Assembly (NCBI GenBank): GCA_964511185.1
Contig: CAZEDU010000029.1
Span: 1-46,639 of the forward strand
DNA from: CAZEDU01 sp964511185
GTDB lineage: Bacteria > Myxococcota > Myxococcia > Myxococcales > Myxococcaceae
Direction of reading: 5' to 3'
DNA: 46,639 nt
A model generated the notes under the pieces. The model was not told where the DNA came from and searched no databases. It saw nothing but the letters and a program-made list of their open reading frames with translations. Below are positions 17,095 through 28,188 of this stretch, one piece after another. A program made the position numbers and the translations under genes. Each line of letters begins with the position of its first letter. The first letter of the stretch is position 1.

Positions 17095-18063
17095 TCATGC
17101 CGCTCGCGCGGCGCGCAGCTGCGAAATGTGACCGACCAGGAAGTCGACCACGCGTTCGAATGGATCGAACCCAAACGCCTGCGCGATCGACGGGCGCAGG
17201 TTCGAGTTGGCGTTCACGTCATAGAAGATGAGCCGGCCGTCTTCGGCCTCCAGGTACTCGATGCCGCCGACATCCAGGCCTCCCGCGCGCACCAGCTCGA
17301 GGCCCATTCGCACCGCGGCCTCGGGCACTTCCGGGTATGGGTAGAACTCGACCGGCTTGGCCTCCGGCGCCGGCACGACGCACGCGCCGGCGTCGCCGCT
17401 CTCCGGGTTGCAGACCGGCGCCGGGCACAAGTTGAAGCGCCCGTGCGCGACCACGCGCATCGCGTAGAGCAGCTCGCCCCCCAAGAACTCCATGCGGACG
17501 ATGCCGCGCGCCGGGTCATGCGGGAAATACTCCTGAAGGAGGAGCAGGTTGTCCGGAGCCCACAGCTCCGGCTGCGCGTCGAGGAGGCCTCGCAGCTGGT
17601 CGAGCGAGTCGACGAGCTGGATGCGCGCGCCGCTGCCGCCTTGCTCCGGCTTGAGCAGCGCTGGGAAACGAAAGCCGCGCAGCAGGTCCGGCAGCGCGTC
17701 GACGTCGTTGAACGCGACCGAGCGCGGACACGGAATGCCCAACCGCTTCATCAAGCTGCCCTGCGCGCTCTTGCTCAGCTCCAGGGCGAACGCCTTCGAT
17801 CCGTTCAGCACCCGGGCACCGGCGAGCTCGAGCGACCGCATGAACGCCAGCGCGAACGGCACCGCCCGCACGTTGCCTCGCACGTAGGCGCTGGGGCTCG
17901 CCTGGTTGAAGTAGAGCGGCGCGCGCGGGGCGGCGTCGTCCGCGAACGCGGCGCGCTTCAAGTCGAAGCGCTCGAAGCGCACGCCGCGCCGGGTGAGCGC
18001 GTCGAAGAGCGGCTCTTGCCACTGCGGATGCTCGTACAAGACCACCAGATCAGGCTGCGGCAT
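17095..18063 (-). CDS. ATP-grasp ligase, RimK-like
   Basis: A 322-residue cytoplasmic enzyme. ATG 18063 is preceded by GAGAGG. The ATP-grasp fold is visible: the substrate-side segment YFNQASPSAYVRGN near 55-67, the lysine in FPALLKPEQGGSGARI, the LLQEYFPHD adenine-binding strand, EFLGGELLYAMRV, and the metal-binding end YDVNANSN. Such enzymes join a carboxylate to an amine or thiol through an acyl-phosphate, for example adding Glu to a protein tail or building short peptides. The substrate is unknown. A propeller lipoprotein gene overlaps its stop or begins a few bases after it, so the pair may handle one product. A stand-alone ATP-grasp gene with an exported partner is unusual. Confidence 0.88.
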   Translation of the reverse strand: MPQPDLVVLYEHPQWQEPLFDALTRRGVRFERFDLKRAAFADDAAPRAPLYFNQASPSAYVRGNVRAVPFALAFMRSLELAGARVLNGSKAFALELSKSAQGSLMKRLGIPCPRSVAFNDVDALPDLLRGFRFPALLKPEQGGSGARIQLVDSLDQLRGLLDAQPELWAPDNLLLLQEYFPHDPARGIVRMEFLGGELLYAMRVVAHGRFNLCPAPVCNPESGDAGACVVPAPEAKPVEFYPYPEVPEAAVRMGLELVRAGGLDVGGIEYLEAEDGRLIFYDVNANSNLRPSIAQAFGFDPFERVVDFLVGHISQLRAARAA

Positions 18064-18194
18064 CGAGGCCTCTCGCTTCCCTTCTCCCGAAAAGGGCGCG
18101 CACCCTAGCCCAACCGGCCGGCGCGCCGCACGCTCGGGCGCCAGCGAGGTTTCCTCACCGGCAATTTCGGGGAGTTAGGTCTTTTGAAGAGGTC

Positions 18195-19808
18195 TCAGGC
18201 GACGCCGACCGGCTCGCCGTTCTCGTCGAGGTCGATCCGGTACGCCGCCGGCTCCTTGGGCAGCCCCGGCATCGTCACCATGTCGCCCGTCAGCGCGAGC
18301 AGGAAGCCCGCGCCGGCGCGAATCCGAACCTCGCGGACCGAGAGCTTGAAGCCGCGCGGCGCGCCGAGCGCCTTCGGATCGTCCGAGAGCGACGACTGCG
18401 TCTTCGCGATGCAGATCGGCAGCTCGCCGAAGCCGTTCTGTCGCGCCGCGTCCAGCGCGCGCTGCGCGTCGGCCGAGAAGGCGACCTCCGCGGCGCCGTA
18501 CATCGCGGCGATCTTCCGGATCTTCTCCTCGGCCGGGTCGGAGAGCGCGTACAGGTGCTTCGGCTCGCCCTGGTAGCGCTCGACCGCCGCCGTCACCACG
18601 TCCGCGAGCTTCGTCGCGCCCTCGCCGCCCTCCGCGAAGCCCATGCAGCGCGCGACGGCGACGCCCTTGGCGGCGCACGCCTTCTCCACCGCCTGGAGCT
18701 CGGCCTCGGTGTCCTGCGCGAACACGTTGAGCGCCACGACCGGATCGAAGCCAAACCCGCGCGCGTTCTCGACGTGGCGCCAGAGGTTCTCCAAGCCCCG
18801 CTCGAGCGCGTCGGGCCTGTCCTGCCCGTGGTGCTTGATCGCGCGCACCGTCGCCACCAGCACCACCGCGCTCGGCCACAGCCCGGCGATGCGGCACTTC
18901 AGATCGAGGAACTTCTCGCCGCCCAGCTCGAAGGCGAAGCCCGCCTCGGTGACGACCAGGTCTCCCAGCGCGGCCGCCGCGCGCGTGGCCATCACGCTGT
19001 TGCAGCCGTGGGCGATGTTCGCGAACGGGCCACCGTGCACGAACGCCGGCACGCCCTCGATGGTCTGCGCCAGGTTGGGCAGCCACGCGTCGTGCAAGAG
19101 CGCCGCCATGGAGCCGTGCGCGCCCAGGTCTCCGGCGGTCACCGGATGGCCCTTCTCGTCGTAGCCCACGAGCAACCGACCCAGCCGCGCCTTCAAGTCC
19201 GCCGGCCCGCTCGCCAGACACAGGACCGCCATCACCTCGGAGGCCGCGGTGATGTCGAAGCCCGCCTCGCGCGGGACCCCTTCGGTGCGGCCCCCCAGGC
19301 CCGTCACCACGCGGCGCAAGGCCCGGTCGTTCATGTCGACCGCGCGCCGCCAGAGCACCTGGCGGATCTCCGGCGCCGGCGTCTTTCGGAAGTGGAGCTG
19401 GTTGTCGATCATCGCCGCGAGCAGGTTGTTCGCCGCGCCGATGGCGTGCAGATCACCGGTGAAGTGCAGGTTGATGCGCGAGAACGGCTCGAGCCGCGCC
19501 TGCCCGCCGCCCGCGCCGCCTCCCTTGGCGCCGAAGACGGGGCCCATCGAAGGCTCCCTCAACGCGAGCACCACCTTCTGGCCGCGCCGCGCCATGCCCT
19601 GCCCCAGCGCGATGGAGACCGTCGTCTTGCCTTCGCCATGGGGCGTCGGCGTCATCGCGGAGACGAGCACGATGCGGCCGCGGCGCTCGGGCTTGTCGAT
19701 TCGGCGCATCGCGGCGGGCGAGAGCTTCGCCGCGTCATGGCCGTAGGGATTCCACTCCTCGGGCTTGAGGCCGAGGCTCTCTGCGATTTCGGAGATGGGG
19801 CGCGTCAT
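18195..19808 (-). CDS. fhs: Formate--tetrahydrofolate ligase
   Basis: A 537-residue enzyme of one-carbon metabolism that makes 10-formyl-tetrahydrofolate from formate, ATP and THF. The start is ATG 19808 (MTRPISEIAESLGLKPEEWNPYG), the family N terminus; the frame stays open far upstream only because the opposite strand is GC-rich coding DNA. Signatures are the P-loop TPTPHGEGKTT (about 53-63), where the common Ala is His, and GAKGGGAGGGQA (about 93-104), followed by INLHFTGDLHAI and NIAHGCNSVMAT. The length is close to the usual 555. No folD or other folate gene is adjacent. It diverges from a small membrane protein gene with only 24 bases between the starts. Confidence 0.95.
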   Translation of the reverse strand: MTRPISEIAESLGLKPEEWNPYGHDAAKLSPAAMRRIDKPERRGRIVLVSAMTPTPHGEGKTTVSIALGQGMARRGQKVVLALREPSMGPVFGAKGGGAGGGQARLEPFSRINLHFTGDLHAIGAANNLLAAMIDNQLHFRKTPAPEIRQVLWRRAVDMNDRALRRVVTGLGGRTEGVPREAGFDITAASEVMAVLCLASGPADLKARLGRLLVGYDEKGHPVTAGDLGAHGSMAALLHDAWLPNLAQTIEGVPAFVHGGPFANIAHGCNSVMATRAAAALGDLVVTEAGFAFELGGEKFLDLKCRIAGLWPSAVVLVATVRAIKHHGQDRPDALERGLENLWRHVENARGFGFDPVVALNVFAQDTEAELQAVEKACAAKGVAVARCMGFAEGGEGATKLADVVTAAVERYQGEPKHLYALSDPAEEKIRKIAAMYGAAEVAFSADAQRALDAARQNGFGELPICIAKTQSSLSDDPKALGAPRGFKLSVREVRIRAGAGFLLALTGDMVTMPGLPKEPAAYRIDLDENGEPVGVA

Positions 19809-19832
19809 GGCCGCCGTGCATAACATGACGGC

Positions 19833-20297
19833 ATGCGCCACCCCATCCTCCGTCCGCAGCGCCCGCGCTGGCCGCTCCTCTCCGCGGGCACCCTCGAGCT
19901 CCTCGTCGGCGGCTCGGCGGTCGCCGCTGGGCTCTTCTTCGTTCGCGATCCGTCGGGGGCCGGTGTGTTCCCGCTCTCGATGCTCGAGCAGAGCCCTTTC
20001 CGCGACTACCTCATCCCCGGGCTCGTGCTCTTGATCGTCGTCGGGCTCGGCAACGTCGCGGCGGCGGCCCTGAGCTTCACGCGCCACCGCCTGGCCGCGC
20101 CCGCCGCCATCGCGATGGGCGTGGTGACCTGCGGGTGGATCGTCTGCCAGGTCGCCTTCATCGGCTACGTGTCCTTCTTGCAGCCGGCCGTCTTCATCAT
20201 CGGCCTGGTGATCGCCGCGCTGGGCTGGCGCGCCACCAACGCCGGCCGGCCGCGCATCGACGACCGCAGCACGCACCACCCCGCCCGAAGCCACTAG
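19833..20297 (+). CDS. Small four-helix membrane protein of unknown function
   Basis: A 154-residue protein with about four membrane helices: LLSAGTLELLVGGSAVAAGL, YLIPGLVLLIVVGLGNVAAA, AAPAAIAMGVVTCGWIVCQ and FLQPAVFIIGLVIAALGW. The loop between the first two holds DPSGAGVFPLSMLEQSPFRDY, a pattern I associate with uncharacterised small membrane proteins of Actinobacteria and Myxococcota. No catalytic or binding motif is seen. Its stop overlaps the stop of the convergent methyltransferase gene (20294-20297, CTAG). Confidence 0.8.
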   Translation: MRHPILRPQRPRWPLLSAGTLELLVGGSAVAAGLFFVRDPSGAGVFPLSMLEQSPFRDYLIPGLVLLIVVGLGNVAAAALSFTRHRLAAPAAIAMGVVTCGWIVCQVAFIGYVSFLQPAVFIIGLVIAALGWRATNAGRPRIDDRSTHHPARSH

Positions 20298-21073
20298 CGC
20301 CCGCCGGGAACCTTCGCCCACAGCACGGTCGCGCTCGGCCGGGCGGGCTCGGGCACCAAGCCGAGCTTCTTCAAGTCGGTGGAGTACCGGGCGCCCTTCA
20401 CCACCAACCACCTGCGCGCCACCCGCCGGGCCTGTTCCACCATCTCGGCGGTGAGCGGCGAGTGGTCCGCGTGGCGCCGCATCGTCTCGAACGCGGCCGA
20501 CGACTTGCGCTTGCGGCCGAACATCGGATCGAACAGCACGACGTCGTAGGAAGCGTCGGGCAGCGCGCGCAGGTATTCGGCGGCGTCGGCGCGCTTGACC
20601 TCGATGCGGCACGCGCGCGGGTGCCGCGGAATCTGCTCGAGCCCGTGGCGCACCAGGCAGTAGAGCGCGGGGCTCTTCTCCAGCGCGGTCACCTTCCCGC
20701 GCGGGCCGACCTGCCTTGCCGCCACCTGCGCGTCGGCCGCCAGCCCCAACGTGCAGTCGAGCACCGCGTCGCCTTCGCGCAGCTGGGCCTGCCGAAGCAG
20801 CATGTCCTCCATCACGCCGGCGTCCAGCTGCTTGATCCGAAGGTGCGCGAGCCCGGGCGAGAAGCGCAGCGTGCCCTGCTCATCGACGAGCGAGATGGCC
20901 TTCGCCTCGAACACGATGAGCGCCTCCGCCGCGTGGGCGACGAGAGAGGCGAGCGGCACCTTGTGCTCGCGGCGAAGGAAGGGCACGCCCATCTCCTGCG
21001 CCGCGGCGCGGGCGCGCGCCTCGAGCGGCGGGTCGAAGCGGTCGGAGGTGGTGACGGCGAGCGGCGCTCTCAC
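20294..21073 (-). CDS. Class I SAM-dependent methyltransferase, RsmJ-like
   Basis: About 259 residues from GTG 21073; an ATG at 21115 would add a short, Arg-rich, unlike extension. The SAM-binding motif I is DAVLDCTLGLAADAQVAA, followed by the acidic ALEKSPALYCLVRHGL loop. The catalytic region is DVVLFDPMFGRKRKSSAAFETMR. The DPM-x-R-x-AFETMRR pattern resembles RsmJ, the 16S rRNA guanine-1516 methyltransferase, where DPMYP is followed by a conserved basic stretch. Inference: it modifies RNA, but a different nucleic-acid target cannot be excluded. It diverges from the 2OG oxygenase-like gene. Confidence 0.8.
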   Translation of the reverse strand: MRAPLAVTTSDRFDPPLEARARAAAQEMGVPFLRREHKVPLASLVAHAAEALIVFEAKAISLVDEQGTLRFSPGLAHLRIKQLDAGVMEDMLLRQAQLREGDAVLDCTLGLAADAQVAARQVGPRGKVTALEKSPALYCLVRHGLEQIPRHPRACRIEVKRADAAEYLRALPDASYDVVLFDPMFGRKRKSSAAFETMRRHADHSPLTAEMVEQARRVARRWLVVKGARYSTDLKKLGLVPEPARPSATVLWAKVPGGR

Positions 21074-21148
21074 GGCGGGCCTTCGATGCCTAGAGCAACC
21101 GCGTCCAACTTGCATCTACCGATCGCGTGCGGCATCAGTGCCCCTCCC

Positions 21149-21817
21149 ATGGCCCGCCTCCGCTTCCACGAGAACGCGCTCGCGCCGCCGCTCTTTCGGC
21201 GACTGCAGCGCGCCGTCGCAGGGCTGGGCACCGAGCGGCTCAGGCACACGTACCAGACGACCTTCTGGTTCGACCTGGCGGAGGCCCGTTGTCTGCCCGA
21301 GCTGGCCGCGCGGTCGCTGCGGCGCTACGTCCCGAGCGATCGACCGCTCGTCGGTGTCGAGTGGTGGCTCTCGCGCATGCGCACCACCGACGTGCGCGTC
21401 GACTTTCATCGAGACCGCGACGAGAAGCTCGCGCTGCGCACCGGCAAGCGCGTTCACCCCCGCTGGTCGTCGGTCCTCTTCCTCAACCAGTGCCAGGGCG
21501 GCCTGCTCGCGGTGACCGACGCGCCGCCGAACGAAGAAAACGAGAGCCAAGCCCCCGACGTGCACGACTTCGATCTCGCCGCCCCGAAGCCGAACCGCTT
21601 CGTCGTCTTCGACGGGCGGCTCACCCACGGCGTGCTCGACGCGCGCAACCAGATCCCCTCGCGCAGGCTCCCCGGCCGCCCGCCGCTGCGGCTGGCCGTG
21701 ATCTTCAACTGGTGGCACCGACGCCCGACCGACGTGCCCGCCTGGACCCAGACGCGCATCTATCGGGCCCTCGCGCTCGACGGCCTCCCCCGCGCAGCCG
21801 CAGACCTGACTGGATGA
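21149..21817 (+). CDS. 2-oxoglutarate/Fe(II) dioxygenase-like protein
   Basis: A 222-residue protein. The metal triad of the Fe(II)/2OG superfamily is in place: His87 and Asp89 in VDFHRDRDE, His160 in FDGRLTHGVLD and a likely 2OG-binding Arg181 in PPLRLAVIFNWW. WSSVLFLNQCQGGLL is the usual core strand region. Relatives include prolyl-4-hydroxylase-like and small cyanobacterial or proteobacterial oxygenases that hydroxylate proteins or small molecules. The substrate is not evident. The next gene starts four bases after its stop, so the two are probably co-transcribed. Confidence 0.82.
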   Translation: MARLRFHENALAPPLFRRLQRAVAGLGTERLRHTYQTTFWFDLAEARCLPELAARSLRRYVPSDRPLVGVEWWLSRMRTTDVRVDFHRDRDEKLALRTGKRVHPRWSSVLFLNQCQGGLLAVTDAPPNEENESQAPDVHDFDLAAPKPNRFVVFDGRLTHGVLDARNQIPSRRLPGRPPLRLAVIFNWWHRRPTDVPAWTQTRIYRALALDGLPRAAADLTG

Positions 21818-21821
21818 TCCT

Positions 21822-22895
21822 TTGACGCCTCCTTCGACACCCCGGCTCGTCTACCTGGACGCTGCGCGCTTCTTGGCCATCATCTCGATGGTGTTCGCGC
21901 ATGTCTGCGACGCGCTCGTCGCTCCGGAGGCATGGCGCGGCCCCTTTGGCCAGCTGTACGGAAGCGTCCGTGGGTTGACCGCGCCGCTCTTCTTCCTCGT
22001 CTCGGGCATGGCGTTCGCTGTCGTATCGCTGCCACGCCACGCCGAGCACCACCGCTGGTCGCCGGTCCTCGAGGCACGCCTGCGGCGGGTCGGAGCGCTC
22101 GTGCTCTGGGGCAGCGCGCTCACCTTGCCGTGGTGGGCGGAGGGCTTCCCTTTCAAGGCCGACCCCGCCGTCTGGTATCCGTTCTTGAGCTTCGGCGTGC
22201 TCCACTGCATCGCCGCGGGGCTCTTGGGCGGGCTCTTGCTGCTCCGGCTCACCCGGACCCCCGCGCAGCTCGGCGTCTGGTCCACCGCCGCCGCGCTCAT
22301 CGCCCTCTTCAGCGGGCCGCCCGTTCAACACTGGGCCTCTCAGCAGTCTCCGCTCTGGCGCGGCGCCTTCTTCGCGGGCTCGTTCGGCGGCGGCTTTCCG
22401 CTCTTCCCGTGGGTCGGCTTCTTCTTCTTCGGCGTCGCCCTGGGCGCGGTGGCCCACGCGCGTCCAGGCGCCACCGGGCGCTTCTTCGCCGTCTCCGGCG
22501 TGGCCGCGGCGCTGTCGCTCGCCGCCAGCGTGTGGCTCCGCCCCGCCTTCCACTCGGCGGGTGCGGCGGATCCTTCTATGTTCCTGCGCCGCTTGGGAGT
22601 CGCGCTCGGGATCCTCGCCGCCCTGGCGCTCGCCGCGCGCTTCGTGCGGCTGCCGTTCTCGAAGCTCGCCAGCCGCCACGCGCTGACCTTCTACGTCGCG
22701 CACATGCTGATCATCTGGGGCGTGCCCTTCGTGCCCGGGCTTCAATTCCGCATCGGCCCGACCCTGGGGTTCGCGGCCTCGGCGGCGATCTCGGCGGCTT
22801 GCCTCCTGCTCATCGGCGGATCGCTGACGTTGGCGCTCCAGCTCGGCGAGGCGAGGCAGCGCCGGCCCGCTGGCGCTATCGCGCGTCGGGGCTGA
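21822..22895 (+). CDS. DUF1624/HGSNAT-like multipass membrane protein
   Basis: 357 residues starting at TTG 21822, just after the previous stop. The N terminus RLVYLDAARFLAIISMVFAHVCDAL is the hallmark of the DUF1624 and heparan-alpha-glucosaminide N-acetyltransferase catalytic domain family. That family uses acetyl-CoA on one side of a membrane to acetylate sugars on the other. About 9-10 helices follow, including APLFFLVSGMAFAVVSL, FPWVGFFFFGVALGAV and HALTFYVAHMLIIWGVPF. Inference: acetylation of an envelope polysaccharide. The last 20 bases overlap the convergent sensor kinase gene. Confidence 0.82.
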   Translation: MTPPSTPRLVYLDAARFLAIISMVFAHVCDALVAPEAWRGPFGQLYGSVRGLTAPLFFLVSGMAFAVVSLPRHAEHHRWSPVLEARLRRVGALVLWGSALTLPWWAEGFPFKADPAVWYPFLSFGVLHCIAAGLLGGLLLLRLTRTPAQLGVWSTAAALIALFSGPPVQHWASQQSPLWRGAFFAGSFGGGFPLFPWVGFFFFGVALGAVAHARPGATGRFFAVSGVAAALSLAASVWLRPAFHSAGAADPSMFLRRLGVALGILAALALAARFVRLPFSKLASRHALTFYVAHMLIIWGVPFVPGLQFRIGPTLGFAASAAISAACLLLIGGSLTLALQLGEARQRRPAGAIARRG

Positions 22896-24294
22896 GCTCG
22901 CTCAAGGACGCGGCCATGCGCCGGGGCAGCGACACCCGGAAGGTCGACCCCACCCCGACCTCGCTGCGGACCGCGATGCGCCCGCCGTGGGCTTCGACCA
23001 GCTGCCGCACCACGAACAGCCCCAAGCCCACGCCCGGCACGTCGTCTTTCGACAGGCCCACGCGGCTGAACGGCTCGAACAGGCGCGCCTGGTCTTCGGG
23101 CGAGATGCCGCGGCCGTGGTCGATCACCGAGAAGTCCGCCCATGTCTCGCTCGCGCTCAACCGGATCTCGATGGTCTCGGCGTCGGGCGAGTACTTGATC
23201 GCATTGCTGATCAAGTTGCTCAGCACCTGCTCGACCCGGAGCGCGTCGCAGATCAGCGGCACCTCGCTCTGGGGCAACGAGACGACGATGCGCTGGGGCG
23301 GCTGGCTGATCTCGAACAGATCGACCACCTCGCGGACCAGGCGGCGCGCGTCGTGGCGCTCGAACTGAAGCTCGACCCGGCCCGCCTCAATCTGCGCGAC
23401 GTCGAGGAAGTCGCCGACCATGCGCTCGAGCCGGGTGACCTGGCGCTGCACCACCTCGAGCGCGCGCCGCACCCGGCGCTCGTCGGGCAAGGGCTGATCG
23501 GGCTGAACGACCGCCACCGAGAGCCGCAGCGCCGCGAGCGGGTTCTTCAGATCATGCGCCACGCCCGCGAGGAACCGCGCCTGCGCCTCCCGCTGCTTGG
23601 CGAGCGCGAACGCCATGTCGTTGAACCGGCGCGACATCTCGCGAAGCTCGAGCGGCCCCTGGACGACGGCCCGCACCGTCCGGTCGCCTCGGGCGAAGCG
23701 CTCGATCGAGTCGGCCAGCTCGAGCACGGGGCGAAAGGCCTTCCTCTTGAGCCACCAGGTGAAGCCCAGCGCCACGAGCAGGACCAACCCCCCGGTGACG
23801 CCGCCGAGCAGGTTCCCCAGGCGGGTCCAGCGCCGTGCCTGATCGCGCACGGTCTGCGACTGGCTGATGTTGATCTGAACGACCGCCTCCAGCGCGGCGT
23901 ACGCCGAGTCCAGCGCAAAGGTGAGCTCCTCCGCTTGACGGCCCGGGGCGTCGTACAGCTGGAGGTAGTGCTGCACCTTCTGCTGCGCCTCCTGAACCGC
24001 CTCGCCCTCCTCCTGCGTCGAGATGTAGCGCGTCAGCTCGCCCACCCGCCGCCGCAGGTTCCGCTCGAGGGTCTCGCGAACCTCCGGATCGTTGGCGCGG
24101 CCGTGCAGCAGCAGGTCGATCTCCGACTCCTCCGCCTGACGCACGCTCTCGATCGCGTCGACCAAGGCGCTGCTCGCCCGCTGGAGCGCGCCGGTCAGCA
24201 AGATCAGCGCGCCCGAGACCAGCAGCACCACGAACACCACCACCGCGGTCGACCACAACAGCGTGTACCTCAGGCTGGGAGCGCTCGAACGCAT
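22876..24294 (-). CDS. Membrane sensor histidine kinase
   Basis: 472 residues. TM1 is about 10-33, an extracytoplasmic helical sensor region runs to about 160 (rich in Glu, Gln and Arg, probably a four-helix bundle), TM2 is about 162-183, then a HAMP linker to about 235. The H-box is FLAGVAHDLKNPLAALRL with phosphoacceptor His247. The ATPase has the N-box LISNAIKYSPDA, G1 DHGRGISPEDQ, F-box LFEPFSRVG and G2 GVGLGLFVV. No response regulator is encoded nearby, so it is an orphan. It is divergent from the trehalose operon (157 bases apart), making osmotic or desiccation sensing a reasonable guess only. Confidence 0.93.
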   Translation of the reverse strand: MRSSAPSLRYTLLWSTAVVVFVVLLVSGALILLTGALQRASSALVDAIESVRQAEESEIDLLLHGRANDPEVRETLERNLRRRVGELTRYISTQEEGEAVQEAQQKVQHYLQLYDAPGRQAEELTFALDSAYAALEAVVQINISQSQTVRDQARRWTRLGNLLGGVTGGLVLLVALGFTWWLKRKAFRPVLELADSIERFARGDRTVRAVVQGPLELREMSRRFNDMAFALAKQREAQARFLAGVAHDLKNPLAALRLSVAVVQPDQPLPDERRVRRALEVVQRQVTRLERMVGDFLDVAQIEAGRVELQFERHDARRLVREVVDLFEISQPPQRIVVSLPQSEVPLICDALRVEQVLSNLISNAIKYSPDAETIEIRLSASETWADFSVIDHGRGISPEDQARLFEPFSRVGLSKDDVPGVGLGLFVVRQLVEAHGGRIAVRSEVGVGSTFRVSLPRRMAASLSELSPDAR

Positions 24295-24451
24295 GGCAGG
24301 TGAACAGCTCGATACCGGAGTTCCCTGATTGGGAAGGAACGAAAGACAAAGGAACGCTGACTGAAAAACACTCGGCCGCCGGCCGCTATGTCGCGATGTG
24401 TCCTACCGGCAATGCTTGGACCTGCAACTAATTCATGTTTCTATCGGACCC

Positions 24452-26712
<2,261 letters not shown>

Positions 26713-26716
<4 letters not shown>

Positions 26717-27510
26717 AACACCTGCTCTCGCGGGCGAACCGCGAGGTCCTCCAACAGTTCGCTTGGTCCAACGTGATGCTCGCGTTCGACTACGACGGCA
26801 CCTTGGCGCCCATCGTCAAGAACCCCGACGACGCCCTGATGCGCCCGCGCACGCGCTCGCTGCTCGAGCAGCTCACCCGCCTCTACCCCTGCATCGTCAT
26901 CTCCGGCCGCGAGCAGGCCGACGCGATTCGGCGGCTGCGCGGCAGCGGCGTGCTCGAGGTGGTGGGCAACCACGGCGTCGAGCCCTGGGCGGCGAGCGAG
27001 AAGTTCATCAACGAAGTGCAGGAGTGGGTCCCCAAGCTCGAGAAGGCGCTCGCGGCGTACTCGGGCGTGAACATCGAGGACAAGGTGTTCTCGCTCGCGG
27101 TGCACTACCGCCACGCGCGCGAGAAGAAGAAGGTGCGCGACGCCGTGCTCAAGCTCGCGCAGCGGCTCGGCAAGCTGCGCATCATCGGCGGCAAGCAGGT
27201 GGTGAACCTGCTGCCGCAAGGGGCCCCGCACAAAGGAATCGCGCTCGAGCGCGAGCGCGCGCGCCTCCAGTGCGACACCGCGGTCTACGTGGGCGACGAC
27301 GAGACCGACGAGGACGTGTTCTCGCTCGACCAGCCCGGGCAGCTGCTCTCGGTCCGCGTCGGAATGAACACCCGCTCGGCGGCGAGCTACTACGTCAAGA
27401 CCCAAGCCGAGGTCGACGAGCTCCTCCAGGCCCTGCTCGAGCTCCGCAAGCGCACCGACGTCGCTGAAGCCCGACCCAAGGCCGCCGGCAAGGCGAGCCG
27501 CTCGCGCTAG
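26713..27510 (+). CDS. otsB: Trehalose-6-phosphate phosphatase
   Basis: 265 residues, HAD superfamily. ATG 26713 overlaps the otsA stop (ATGA), so synthesis is coupled. The nucleophile motif is FDYDGTLAP (Asp26, Asp28), motif II is IVISGR, the cap includes VVGNHGVEPW, and motif IV is VGDDETDEDVF (about 193-203). It removes phosphate from trehalose-6-phosphate to give trehalose, a compatible solute and spore or desiccation protectant. The tail is Lys/Arg-rich (RPKAAGKASRSR). Its stop codon overlaps that of the convergent MarR gene. Confidence 0.95.
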
Positions 27511-27968
27511 AGCGCCAGAGCGCGCGCCAAGGTCGCGAGCACCTCGCGCGCGGCGGCGATGCGCTTCTCCGGCAAGGAGTGGATGACGCGATCCACCGCC
27601 GCCTCGACGGTGCCGCTCTCGGTGACGTTCAGCTCCCGGCCCGCGGCGGTGAGCCCCAGAAAGAGCCGCCGGCGATCGCGCGCGTCGACGCGCCGCTGAA
27701 CGAGCCCGCGCGCCTCGAGCCGGCGAAGGATGCCGGTCATCGTGCTCGGGTGAACGCTCATCACCTCCGCGAGCTGCCCCGCCGAGACGCCGGGGAAGCG
27801 GCCCACCAGCCGGATCACCAGCCGCTGCGGCCCGGTCACCCCGAGCGTGCGCTCCATGCGCTTCGAGGTGCGCTGCAGCGCATGATCGACCGCCCACACC
27901 AAACGAAGGAAATCGAGCACCTCGCCCAGAGGAGGCAGCGCACGAGAAGGGCCGTTCGAAGGATCCAC
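27507..27968 (-). CDS. MarR-family transcriptional regulator
   Basis: 153 residues from GTG 27968. A longer open frame exists, but the upstream residues are Gly/Arg-rich and unlike the family. The winged helix is clear: LGVTGPQRLVIRLVGRF, GVSAGQLAEVMSVHPSTMTGILRRLEARGLV (recognition helix) and QRRVDARDRRRLFLGLTAAG (wing). A perfect-looking -10 (TATACT on the minus strand, 27978-27983) lies so close to the start that the transcript would be almost leaderless, which favours this GTG. It may control itself, the trehalose operon or the winged-helix gene upstream; none is proven. Confidence 0.88.
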   Translation of the reverse strand: MDPSNGPSRALPPLGEVLDFLRLVWAVDHALQRTSKRMERTLGVTGPQRLVIRLVGRFPGVSAGQLAEVMSVHPSTMTGILRRLEARGLVQRRVDARDRRRLFLGLTAAGRELNVTESGTVEAAVDRVIHSLPEKRIAAAREVLATLARALAL

Positions 27969-28132
27969 GCGCGGCGGAGTATACGTGGCCCGCCGGACCT
28001 CGCACCCCAAGGCGAACCGCCGTTCGGCCGCCCACAACCCGAAACCACGGCCGGGCCCATTCTTTCCGTGGTGAGCGCTCGGTTGCCGGCCGCGCCACTG
28101 CTCCACCTGCCGCCCAGCCCCTACCACTGCCG

Positions 28133-28152
28133 TCCGGTGGAAACCCACCGGA
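28133..28152. repeat. Perfect hairpin upstream of the winged-helix gene
   Basis: TCCGGTGG (28133-28140) pairs with CCACCGGA (28145-28152) over the loop AAAC. It lies in the 220-bp region between the MarR and winged-helix starts, about 37 bases before the latter. It could be an operator or a leader hairpin. Confidence 0.5.
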
Positions 28153-28188
28153 GCTGTGCATCGACCCCCAATGAAAGAGGAGCCAAAG

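Noticed and set aside
1401..18172. Twelve-base repeat GCAATTTCGGGG at 1401-1412 and 18161-18172
   Set aside because: The match is short, lacks neighbouring similarity and can arise by chance in a window of this size.
19809..20612. Upstream extension of the formate-THF ligase gene
   Set aside because: The frame is open, but the extra residues are Arg-rich and unlike the family, and the opposite strand carries the small membrane protein gene and part of the methyltransferase.
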